From JAPLLS01 sp041309145 (GTDB lineage: Bacteria > Omnitrophota > Gorgyraeia > Gygaellales > Profunditerraquicolaceae): a DNA stretch of 10,097 nucleotides. A program made the position numbers and the translations under genes. Under the pieces are notes generated by a model. That model was given only the letters and a program-made list of their open reading frames with translations, searched no databases and was not told where the DNA came from. The number at the start of each line of letters is the position of its first letter. The stretch's first letter is position 1. The stretch covers positions 1 through 10,097 of the forward strand of contig JBFZAG010000020.1 in the NCBI GenBank assembly GCA_041309145.1, in the 5' to 3' direction. Below are positions 1 to 5,419 of the stretch, piece by piece.

Positions 1-47
1 GGAACAACCTACGCGGTTTCCCTTCGGGCAACCGCGTAGGTTGTTCC
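1..47. repeat. Perfect 18-bp palindrome (repeat family A, long form)
   Basis: Positions 1-18 and 30-47 are exact reverse complements, separated by 11 nt that contain a UUCG-type loop (C-TTCG-G). It lies just after the stop codon of the minus-strand exosortase gene (51-53). In that gene's RNA it would form a very stable 3' hairpin and could act as a terminator or stabiliser. Any U-tract would lie outside the window, so termination is not proven. The core ACAACCTACGCGGTT resembles ACAACCTGCGAGGTT at 1657-1671 and 2087-2100. Confidence 0.85.
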
Positions 48-50
48 GGG

Positions 51-890
51 TTAATGCTCTTCGGGCAACCGCGTAGGTTGTTTCCTTTCAAGTAGAGTTT
101 CTAAGGCGATCAGGCCGAAGATCAGGACCAGAAATATCACGAAGCCGCTGGCGTCGTGGTAATGTTTGCCGGCGGTTTCTCCCATGTAATAAGTGACCAG
201 GCACATCCCGACCACCCGGATAAGGTTGCCGAGAAGGGCAAGAGGCACGATAGAGGAAAGCAGGATCATTTTCTTTTGGAATGTTCCTTTGATGACATAA
301 GCGTAGACCAGGCCTAAAGAGATCATGGTGATCAGGGAGCGGAAGCCGCTGCAGGGCGCGCCCATGTAGATATCGTGGCCGCCGAGGGATAAAAGCAGGC
401 CGTCGCGGGTAATTGGGTAGCCGAAAGCCTTGAGGAGGTTGGCGGTGATCACGGAGATCCAGTGGCGCATGGGCAGGGTGATGCTGTCCAGGACACCTAA
501 GGGCGGCGGGACCATCAGCAAAAGGTACAGAATCGGGAAGATGAGGGGTTTGGTTATTTGCTTACCGTATAAATAGCCGGTCAAGCCGAATAAAAGCGGG
601 ATAAGGGAGAGTGTCGAGACAAATAAGTACTCCTGGCGCCAGCCGAAAATAAACATTAAAAGGCCGAGGATGAGCAGGAAAAAATAAGCGAACGCGGGTC
701 CGGAGGCGCTGGTTTGGGCTGATTTGATCAGGGATCTTAAAGTTTGGCGTTCCCGCCAGGCCAGCCAGATGGAGACCGGTAATATGAAATAGGCGTGGGT
801 GTAGTCTATGGTCTCCCAGCGGGCATTGTAAAGCTGGTAAAGGATCGGCGAGTAGAGTAAAGCTGCGGCCAGCCAGATTAGGTAATTCAT
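51..890 (-). CDS. Exosortase (PEP-CTERM sorting transpeptidase)
   Basis: A 279-residue polytopic inner-membrane protein of the exosortase/archaeosortase (EpsH-like) family. Exosortases are thought to cut exported proteins at their C-terminal PEP-CTERM signal and pass them on for anchoring or release. Hydrophobic segments are spread along the whole chain, about eight in all. The expected Cys-Arg-His set is visible: C180 in GAPCSGFRS, R225 in GNLIRVVG, and H245 in KHYHDASG. The length fits a simple exosortase without an EpsI-type extension. Two candidate substrates, both with PEP-CTERM tails, lie at 2122-2784 and 2805-3350. The start at 890 has no Shine-Dalgarno site, but a TATAAT box ends 6 nt upstream, so the transcript may be leaderless. 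The last 11 or so residues are encoded by a palindromic repeat fragment and follow the final membrane segment, so they are probably dispensable. The family assignment is firm; the subtype is not determined. Confidence 0.93.
   Translation of the reverse strand: MNYLIWLAAALLYSPILYQLYNARWETIDYTHAYFILPVSIWLAWRERQTLRSLIKSAQTSASGPAFAYFFLLILGLLMFIFGWRQEYLFVSTLSLIPLLFGLTGYLYGKQITKPLIFPILYLLLMVPPPLGVLDSITLPMRHWISVITANLLKAFGYPITRDGLLLSLGGHDIYMGAPCSGFRSLITMISLGLVYAYVIKGTFQKKMILLSSIVPLALLGNLIRVVGMCLVTYYMGETAGKHYHDASGFVIFLVLIFGLIALETLLERKQPTRLPEEH
59..82. repeat. Half copy of the family A palindrome inside the exosortase 3' end
   Basis: These 24 nt are identical to positions 22-45, the loop plus right arm of the palindrome at 1-47, displaced by 37 bp. 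The half copy lies within the coding region and encodes most of the last residues of the exosortase (tail around QPTRLPE). It can also pair with the left arm at 1-18, giving two competing folds. This suggests a partial duplication of the repeat that extended or replaced the original C-terminus. Confidence 0.8.
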
Positions 891-896
891 AGGCTA

Positions 897-925
897 ATTA
901 TAGCATGGCTTGCAGGCGCAAGCAA
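897..925 (-). promoter_or_regulatory. Sigma70-type promoter of the exosortase gene
   Basis: Read on the minus strand, TTGCTT (920-925) is followed 17 nt later by a perfect TATAAT (897-902). Transcription would begin about 7 nt beyond the -10 box, at or next to the A of the ATG at 890. That predicts a leaderless or nearly leaderless mRNA, in agreement with the missing ribosome binding site. A dyad (GGCTTGC at 907-913, GCAAGCC at 922-928) overlaps the -35 box and could be an operator. Confidence 0.6.
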
Positions 926-959
926 GCCGGCAAAGGCTGGGATGGGGATATGATTGTAG

Positions 960-988
960 TTTACAAATATGCTGGCTGGTGATAATAT
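960..988 (+). promoter_or_regulatory. Promoter of the SGNH hydrolase gene
   Basis: TTTACA (960-965) is followed by GATAAT (981-986, spacer 15) or TAATAT (983-988, spacer 17). Transcription would start at about 993-995, only a few bases before the ATG at 998. The promoter is back to back with that of the exosortase; the two -35 boxes are 34 bp apart. If translation instead starts at 1052, the leader would be about 57 nt. Confidence 0.5.
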
Positions 989-997
989 AAAGTTACT

Positions 998-1627
998 ATG
1001 GGAAATGATAGAGGATCTAAAAAAAATAAATTATACCGAAGGATAATTCTTATGGGATTATTATTTTCAGCGATGGGCGGAGCTGCTTTTGGCCAGGATT
1101 CCCCGCGGGGGATAGTTGTGCTGGGGGATAGCCTGACGCATTGGGGGGATTGGAAGAGCTTGTTCCCGGACGCGGAGATAACTAACTGCGGGATGGCCGG
1201 GGATACCACGGAAGATGTTTTTGCCAGGTTGGGTCCCGCGATTTCCTCAAAGCCCAGAAAACTTTTTCTGCTGATCGGAATCAATGATCTTCTCCAGACA
1301 AAAGGCCAAGCTGAGGTCCTGAACCGCTACAGGGCTATTCTGAAGAAAATAGCCAAGAATTCGCCGGCGACCAAGGTTTACGTGCAAAGTCTTTTGCCGG
1401 TCAATACCGAGATGTTCACTTCGTCTTTTAGCAATGAGGATCTCCGGGATTTTAGCCAGAAGTTACAAAAGATAGCTGAGGAAAAGAAGCTGGAGTATAT
1501 TGATTTGTTTCCTTGTTTTTTAAAGGACGGGCAAATGGACCGGGAATATACTTCTGACGGCTTGCATTTGAGCCCGGCCGGGTATGATCGCTGGAAGGAG
1601 CTGATCGAGAAGTTCGTGACGGAATAA
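998..1627 (+). CDS. Secreted SGNH/GDSL-type hydrolase (esterase/lipase-like)
   Basis: A 209-residue SGNH hydrolase, a family of serine esterases acting on acyl or acetyl esters of lipids, polysaccharides or peptidoglycan. The conserved blocks are all present: GDS at 43-45 with nucleophile S45, G68 in NCGMAGDT, GIND at 94-97 with N96, and DGLH at 187-190 with D187 and H190. The length matches small single-domain members. Residues 1-33 form a plausible signal peptide with a basic stretch (KKNKLYRR) and a hydrophobic core, so the enzyme is probably periplasmic or extracellular. The start at 998 has no Shine-Dalgarno site. An alternative ATG at 1052 has GAAGGA at 1038-1043 with 8-nt spacing, but it would lose the basic n-region. 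It is divergent from the exosortase; a role in trimming exopolysaccharide acyl groups is possible but unproven. There is no PEP-CTERM tail. Its TAA stop lies inside the first arm of a repeat. Confidence 0.88.
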   Translation: MGNDRGSKKNKLYRRIILMGLLFSAMGGAAFGQDSPRGIVVLGDSLTHWGDWKSLFPDAEITNCGMAGDTTEDVFARLGPAISSKPRKLFLLIGINDLLQTKGQAEVLNRYRAILKKIAKNSPATKVYVQSLLPVNTEMFTSSFSNEDLRDFSQKLQKIAEEKKLEYIDLFPCFLKDGQMDREYTSDGLHLSPAGYDRWKELIEKFVTE

Positions 1628-1718
1628 AGGGGACAGGTCCATTTATTTAAACTAAAACAACCTGCGAGGTTAAGCTCGCAGGTTTTGCTGTTTTAAATGG
1701 ACCTGTCCCCTTTATTTT
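1621..1718. repeat. Nested palindrome: family B arms around a family A hairpin
   Basis: The outer arms 1623-1645 and 1694-1716 are 23-bp perfect reverse complements centred on GGGGACAGGTCC. GU pairs extend them by two bases. Inside, AACCTGCGAG (1659-1668) and CTCGCAGGTT (1675-1684) form a second 10-bp stem with a 6-nt loop. The element begins in the SGNH hydrolase stop codon, so it would cap that mRNA with a long two-tiered hairpin. A run of T and A follows at 1711-1720, so it may serve as a terminator. Nested arms suggest that one repeat inserted into another. Confidence 0.85.
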
Positions 1719-1777
1719 AAAAAAGTTTGTTAGATTTTGAGGTTTTTTGCGTCTATTGATAGTGGAAGGAGGTTGAT

Positions 1778-2052
1778 ATGGGAAAAGATAAGAGTATTTC
1801 GGCTGAAGTGGTGGCGGCAAAGATTTTGTTGGTGCGTGGTAAAGCGGTTCTAAGGTGCCAAAATGTCACCTTGAAAAAGGGGAAATATTCAGGGAATTGC
1901 TTTTGACTAATAAAAATCTGGCGGAGAAGATCGAAGAACTGGAGCGGAAGTATCAGCTTCACGAAACGGACATTCAGGTTATCTTTAAAGCTATCAAGAA
2001 GCTATTGGAGCCGCCGGAAGAACCGCCCAAGCCGAGATTCGGCCTGAATTAG
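1778..2052 (+). pseudogene. Decayed ORF6N-domain gene (N- and C-terminal remnants)
   Basis: ORF6N proteins are phage-derived DNA-binding-type proteins common in environmental bacteria. A strong Shine-Dalgarno site (AAGGAGG, 1766-1772) precedes the ATG at 1778. The first 25 or so residues (SAEVVAAKILLVRGKAVL) resemble the family's usual N-terminus. That frame ends at a TGA at 1904-1906 after 42 codons. From about 1880 a different frame, ending at 2052, resembles the typical ORF6N C-terminus: RELLLTNKNLAEKIEELE, a coiled-coil stretch, then IFKAIKKLLEPPEEP and a PRFG-type end. The middle of the domain is missing and the two ends are out of frame, so a deletion plus frameshift is inferred. Alternatively, the 65-codon frame from GTG 1855 could be a small expressed protein, but no good ribosome site serves it. 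The family call rests on motif memory, not on a search. Confidence 0.6.
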
Positions 2053-2083
2053 TCCAGCCCGGGGAGAGGCTTTAGTATAACCA

Positions 2084-2104
2084 GTACAACCTGCGAGGTT
2101 GTAC
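2084..2104. repeat. Short family A palindrome
   Basis: GTACAACCT (2084-2092) and AGGTTGTAC (2096-2104) are exact reverse complements around a 3-nt loop GCG. The core ACAACCTGCGAGGTT is the same as in the inner hairpin at 1657-1671. It sits in the 5' leader of the DNRLRE PEP-CTERM gene, 17 nt before its ATG. It could affect that leader or mark the end of the ORF6N remnant. Confidence 0.75.
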
Positions 2105-2121
2105 AAGGTAAAGGGGGAAAT

Positions 2122-2784
2122 ATGAAGAGGAAAGTGGGGTTTTTGGTGTTGTTGGGAGCGGCTTTGGTATCAACGGCGAACGCGCAGACTACTTATAACT
2201 TTTGGGCTAGCGAGGACGGCTGGGCCAATGAGGTTAATCCCGCGGCCAATTACGGCAATAACACTTATTTGAGCGTTAAGGACCGCTCAGGGTTGGCGGA
2301 GGCTTATTTGAAATTCAGCGCGGAGGATATTGGTTCTTTAAAGGGCAAGCAGATCGGGTCGGCTTCGCTGTTTCTTTATCAATACCAGGGGACGAATTCG
2401 CCGGGGGATGAGCTGAATTTGCATAGCTTTAATTCGGACTGGAGTGAGTCAAGTTTAGTTTGGAATAACCGGCCGGAATATGATCCGGAACCCGTTGGCG
2501 CTTTGAATATTGACGGAGAAACAAATATAACCGGCTGGAGAGAATGGTCTGGTTTGGAAAATGCAATTTCCGGATGGCCGGAGAGTTCGAATTTCGGCTT
2601 GGTTTTGGAGAATAACCGGGACGGTCAGAATGATGAGCTTTTTGCCCGGTTTTACAGCTCGGAATATTCGGATCCGGGATTAAGACCGTACTTGAAAGTG
2701 ACGGCGACTCCGGAGCCGCTGTCCGCGGTTTTATTCTTGTTGGGCGCAGGCGGGCTGGTCAGCTTAAGAAGGCAGGAAAGATAA
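2122..2784 (+). CDS. Secreted DNRLRE/CBM96-like PEP-CTERM protein
   Basis: A 220-residue exported protein. Residues 1-21 form a signal peptide (MKRK, hydrophobic core, TANA before Q22). Residues 25-195 look like a DNRLRE (CBM96-type) beta-sandwich: NYGNNTYLSVKD, then EAYLKF at 60-65, a strand SASLFLYQY, and the hallmark DWSESSLVWNNRP at 106-118. Such domains are extracellular and often bind carbohydrate. The C-terminus is a complete PEP-CTERM signal: TPEP at 196-199, a hydrophobic segment at 200-214, then RR at 216-217. The protein is therefore a likely substrate of the exosortase at 51-890. The start has an AGGGGG Shine-Dalgarno at 2112-2117. A TATAAC hexamer at 2076-2081 may be a -10 box but lacks a convincing -35. 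The stop codon abuts a family B repeat. Its ligand cannot be read from the sequence. Confidence 0.88.
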   Translation: MKRKVGFLVLLGAALVSTANAQTTYNFWASEDGWANEVNPAANYGNNTYLSVKDRSGLAEAYLKFSAEDIGSLKGKQIGSASLFLYQYQGTNSPGDELNLHSFNSDWSESSLVWNNRPEYDPEPVGALNIDGETNITGWREWSGLENAISGWPESSNFGLVLENNRDGQNDELFARFYSSEYSDPGLRPYLKVTATPEPLSAVLFLLGAGGLVSLRRQER

Positions 2785-2810
2785 AATAAATGGACCTGTC
2801 CCCTTTATTT
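2784..2810. repeat. Solo family B repeat between convergent genes, with T-tract
   Basis: This copy of AAATGGACCTGTCCCCTTTATT matches the right arm of the nested palindrome (1694-1716) in the same orientation. It overlaps the last base of the stop codon of the gene ending at 2784 and contains the stop codon (2805-2807) of the minus-strand gene. Nine T residues follow at 2808-2816 and could act as a U-tract terminator for the plus-strand gene, although the repeat alone folds poorly (GGAC-CT-GTCC). On the other strand the same tract encodes the three final lysines of the converging PEP-CTERM protein. Confidence 0.75.
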
Positions 2811-3350
2811 TTTTTTGCGGAAGAAGCCGGCGAGCAATGAGCCGCCGCCCAGGATATAGAGAAGCATGCTGGCGGGCTCGGGGACTACGTTGACCTGAAA
2901 AGAAGCGCTGCCGGAGTATTTTTGGATGGCCGTAGAAAGTCCGCCGGGGACTATAAGGTCGGTATTGGCGGTAATTGACCAGGTCCCCAATTGTTTGATC
3001 TCATCCCAGCTGTATTCCGCGCCGTCAAAACTTACCCACATGCCGTTTTTGGTATCATCGTGTTTCCTGAGGTAAGGCTCGTCAGGCCCGGAAGGGTTAT
3101 CCCAAGTCCAGACGCTTGTGGAATTGCTCGTGCCGATAGTATCGGTATAAGCCTGGTTTTTTAATTGTAAATACAGCCAGGGCTGTTCATCGAGGGTATA
3201 GGCATAGGGAACAGACTTTTCGGTGATGTTACCATTCCCCGAGGTCATGTAGATCTGTTCGTATGGTTCCAGGGCGAAAAGAGAAGAGGCGGTCAACCAG
3301 ATACTTAATCCGAAGAATGCCAGGCTGGAGATAAGAATCTTTTTACGCAT
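2805..3350 (-). CDS. PEP-CTERM protein of unknown function
   Basis: A 181-residue exported protein. Residues 1-26 are a signal peptide (MRKK, long hydrophobic core, cleavage likely near LFA/LEP). The mature part (27-155) is rich in Trp, Tyr, Ser, Thr and Asn and appears to be beta-structured. I do not recognise its family. The C-terminus is a standard PEP-CTERM signal: VPEP at 156-159, a hydrophobic helix at 161-177, and a basic RKKK end. It is thus a second likely substrate of the nearby exosortase. A strong Shine-Dalgarno (GGGAGGA) lies just upstream of the ATG at 3350, and a good promoter lies at 3396-3424. It converges on the DNRLRE gene with 20 bp between the stop codons. It is divergent from tpsB, so the two might share regulation. 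Confidence 0.85.
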   Translation of the reverse strand: MRKKILISSLAFFGLSIWLTASSLFALEPYEQIYMTSGNGNITEKSVPYAYTLDEQPWLYLQLKNQAYTDTIGTSNSTSVWTWDNPSGPDEPYLRKHDDTKNGMWVSFDGAEYSWDEIKQLGTWSITANTDLIVPGGLSTAIQKYSGSASFQVNVVPEPASMLLYILGGGSLLAGFFRKKK

Positions 3351-3395
3351 GTTTCCTCCCGCATGTAAATCTTTAATAAACTCTTTAGTATTTTT

Positions 3396-3424
3396 ATGCT
3401 ATCACAGCCGGAATTCTTTGTCAA
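3396..3424 (-). promoter_or_regulatory. Sigma70 promoter of the 181-residue PEP-CTERM gene
   Basis: On the minus strand a perfect TTGACA (3419-3424) is followed after 17 nt by TAGCAT (3396-3401). The predicted start near 3389 gives a leader of about 38 nt with a Shine-Dalgarno GGGAGGA close to the ATG. This is among the best promoter matches in the window. Confidence 0.65.
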
Positions 3425-3467
3425 GAAAAGGTTTTGAAGAATAGCCCTTTTTTTTAGGGTGGAACAA

Positions 3468-3511
3468 AATCAGGAAAAAGTGGAAAAAAAACATTGACTA
3501 ATTTCCTGATT
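3468..3511. promoter_or_regulatory. 10-bp inverted repeat straddling the tpsB -35 box
   Basis: AATCAGGAAA (3468-3477) and TTTCCTGATT (3502-3511) are exact reverse complements with a 24-nt spacer. The left arm lies upstream of the -35 hexamer and the right arm lies between the -35 and -10 boxes of the predicted tpsB promoter. The two arm centres are 34 bp apart. This layout fits a paired operator for a regulator, though no regulator gene is visible here. In DNA this AT-rich, a chance match cannot be excluded. Confidence 0.45.
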
Positions 3512-3521
3512 CCGCTAAGAT
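3494..3521 (+). promoter_or_regulatory. Promoter of the tpsB-tpsA1 unit
   Basis: TTGACT (3494-3499) is followed after 16 nt by TAAGAT (3516-3521). Transcription would start near 3528, giving a leader of about 60 nt to the ATG at 3588. It is divergent from the promoter at 3396-3424; the two -35 boxes are 69 bp apart. Confidence 0.5.
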
Positions 3522-3575
3522 AAATAAATATCTAACTATATGCCGGAAAACGACTTTTTCTTCTATTTAAAACAG

Positions 3576-3581
3576 AAAGGA
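3576..3581 (+). promoter_or_regulatory. Ribosome binding site deciding the tpsB start
   Basis: AAAGGA lies 6 nt before the ATG at 3588. The upstream in-frame ATG at 3540 has no such site. The ATG at 3582 touches it directly. Starting at 3588 also gives a clean signal peptide beginning MKKIKLF. Confidence 0.7.
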
Positions 3582-3587
3582 ATGCGC

Positions 3588-5303
3588 ATGAAAAAGATAA
3601 AACTGTTTTTGGCAGGATCGATTTTAGGCAGTCCGTTCGTTCTTATTGCTTTGGTTTTTGCCCAACCTCCGGCATCCCAGACCATAGGCGGAGTGACCAG
3701 CCAGGACAAAGACATAGAAAGCAAAAGGGCGATCCAAAAACAGATCCAGGCTCCCAGGCCCAGTGAAAAAGCGGAGTCTTTGGAAGAGGGTGCGGTGAGC
3801 GATACCGGCCCCAAGGTGCTTATCCGGACTATAAAAGTCGAAGGGGTAACTCTTGTTCCGGATTTCGAAATAAAGGCAATTACCGTGCAATATGAAGGCA
3901 AGGAGCTGTCTTTCCGCGAAATGCAGAAGGTCGTTGACCTGGTCACCGACGCTTTCCGCAAAAAGGGCTATGTCACTTCCCGGGCTTATCTTCCTCCGCA
4001 GAACGTGCGAAACGGCGAACTGCTCATCCGCACGGTCGAAGGCAAAATGGGCAATGTCACTATTGAAGGGAACAAATATTTCAAAACCCCCCTCTTAGAA
4101 AAAAAATTAAACCTTAAACAGGGCTATTTCGATTATTCCGCCTTACAAAGGTCTTTGGTCTATATCAACGAGCATCCTGACCGGACCGCCAAGGCTACGC
4201 TCAAGCCGGGAACAAGCCCCGGGACAACCGACGTGGTGCTTTCGGTGGAAGACCAGTTCCCCATGCACGTTGGCTTTGAATACGACAACTACGGCTCAAG
4301 ATATATAAGTAAGGACAGGTACGCTTTGGTCCTGGAGCATAACAACCTGGCCGGTTTCGACGATAAGCTTTTCCTTAAAGCTCAAATGACCGAAGCCGAC
4401 CATTTCAAGCTTTACCAGGGAAGATATATTTTTCCGGTAGCCGACGGATTTGATGTCGGAGGTTATTTCGTGGACAGCGAGCTCAAGCTGGGCAAAGAGT
4501 ATAAAGACATGGATGCCCGCGGAGACGCCGCTATTTACGGGTTGTTTACCACCAAGTCCCTGATCAACAGGCCGGATTTGGACCTGCGCTGGAACGCCGG
4601 ATTCGATTATAAGAAGATCAGGAACTATCTTTTCGGGGAGCTGTCCACCCGCGACAGCCTCCGGGTGCTGAAAACCGGGTTTGATATCGACGCCAATGAC
4701 AGATGGGGAAGAAATATCATTTTGCCGGAAGTCAATTTCGGATTGTCCGATATTATGGGCGCTATGGAAGACAAAGATCCCCATGCTTCCCGGTCCGGTG
4801 CGGGAGCTAAGTTTACCAAGGGGATCATCAGCTACTATCGCCTGCAGGTTTTACCCTATGAAACCACTTTTCTTTGGAAAAATTCCGGCCAGTACACCAA
4901 TAATAACCTCTGCGCGGTGGAGCAGTTCCAGATCGGCGGCGCGACCAGCGTGCGCGGATATCCTCCCGCGGAAAAATCCGGGGACAGAGGGTTATATTCC
5001 TCGCCTGAATTATCATTTCCGATATATTTCCTGCCCAAAGACTGGAAAGTGCCTTTCAACCAGGAAAAATTATACGATACCAACCGCCTGGTGCTTTTTT
5101 ATGACTGGGGGACAGCGCGTTTAAGGACTCCTCAGGCCGGAGAAAAGAAGAATGAGACTTTGCGCGGCTGGGGCTTCGGCTACAGGTTCAATCTGCGGGA
5201 CAACTTGTCGTTCCGCGTGGAGCTGGGCTATCCGCTGGGCAAGAAAACGCCTTCAGACGGAAAACACGCGCATCCCTGGGTGGAATTCACCTCAAAGTTC
5301 TAA
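3588..5303 (+). CDS. TpsB outer-membrane transporter (FhaC/ShlB family)
   Basis: A two-partner secretion pore that recognises TpsA exoproteins in the periplasm and threads them through the outer membrane. From the ATG at 3588 it has 571 residues, normal for the family. Residues 1-25 are a signal peptide ending LVFA before QPPA. A polar Gln/Lys/Glu-rich stretch (about 30-72) may correspond to the plug helix and linker. Two POTRA domains follow at about 76-153 (VLIRTIKVEG to LLIRTVEGK) and 154-222 (MGNVTIEGNKYF to VVLSVEDQ). From about 224 the 16-strand barrel begins (MHVGFEYDNYGSRY). The family-defining VRGY motif of loop 6 is at 455-458, and the chain ends in Phe, as outer-membrane barrels do. 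A longer reading from 3540 is open but adds a poor N-terminus. The gene is followed after 116 bp, without a terminator, by the exoprotein gene at 5420, its likely partner. Confidence 0.93.
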   Translation: MKKIKLFLAGSILGSPFVLIALVFAQPPASQTIGGVTSQDKDIESKRAIQKQIQAPRPSEKAESLEEGAVSDTGPKVLIRTIKVEGVTLVPDFEIKAITVQYEGKELSFREMQKVVDLVTDAFRKKGYVTSRAYLPPQNVRNGELLIRTVEGKMGNVTIEGNKYFKTPLLEKKLNLKQGYFDYSALQRSLVYINEHPDRTAKATLKPGTSPGTTDVVLSVEDQFPMHVGFEYDNYGSRYISKDRYALVLEHNNLAGFDDKLFLKAQMTEADHFKLYQGRYIFPVADGFDVGGYFVDSELKLGKEYKDMDARGDAAIYGLFTTKSLINRPDLDLRWNAGFDYKKIRNYLFGELSTRDSLRVLKTGFDIDANDRWGRNIILPEVNFGLSDIMGAMEDKDPHASRSGAGAKFTKGIISYYRLQVLPYETTFLWKNSGQYTNNNLCAVEQFQIGGATSVRGYPPAEKSGDRGLYSSPELSFPIYFLPKDWKVPFNQEKLYDTNRLVLFYDWGTARLRTPQAGEKKNETLRGWGFGYRFNLRDNLSFRVELGYPLGKKTPSDGKHAHPWVEFTSKF

Positions 5304-5419
5304 GGCGGAATATTTAGCTTAAACTTTGAATTCAGATATCCGAAATTATCCCTGCCGAGCCACGGTTTAGATAAAACGCGTAAAATTCAGGTCACCGGAA
5401 TTAACAAGGGAGGCACTCG

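Noticed and set aside
961..1284. 107-codon minus-strand open frame over the hydrolase start
   Set aside because: It overlaps the well-supported SGNH gene and its promoter and resembles no protein family.
3442..3460. Possible terminator hairpin CCCTTTTTTTTAGGG
   Set aside because: The stem is only about 4-5 bp around a T-rich loop, and no gene ends there.
3540..3587. Upstream start for tpsB adding 16 residues
   Set aside because: No ribosome site precedes 3540, and the added MPENDFFFYL segment spoils the signal peptide. AAAGGA is correctly spaced for 3588.
4296..4784. 162-codon minus-strand open frame inside tpsB
   Set aside because: Shadow of the TpsB barrel-coding region; no recognisable motif.
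5304..5419. Possible terminator or separate promoter between tpsB and tpsA1
   Set aside because: No convincing hairpin with a T-run and no -35/-10 pair was found, so co-transcription is the simpler reading.
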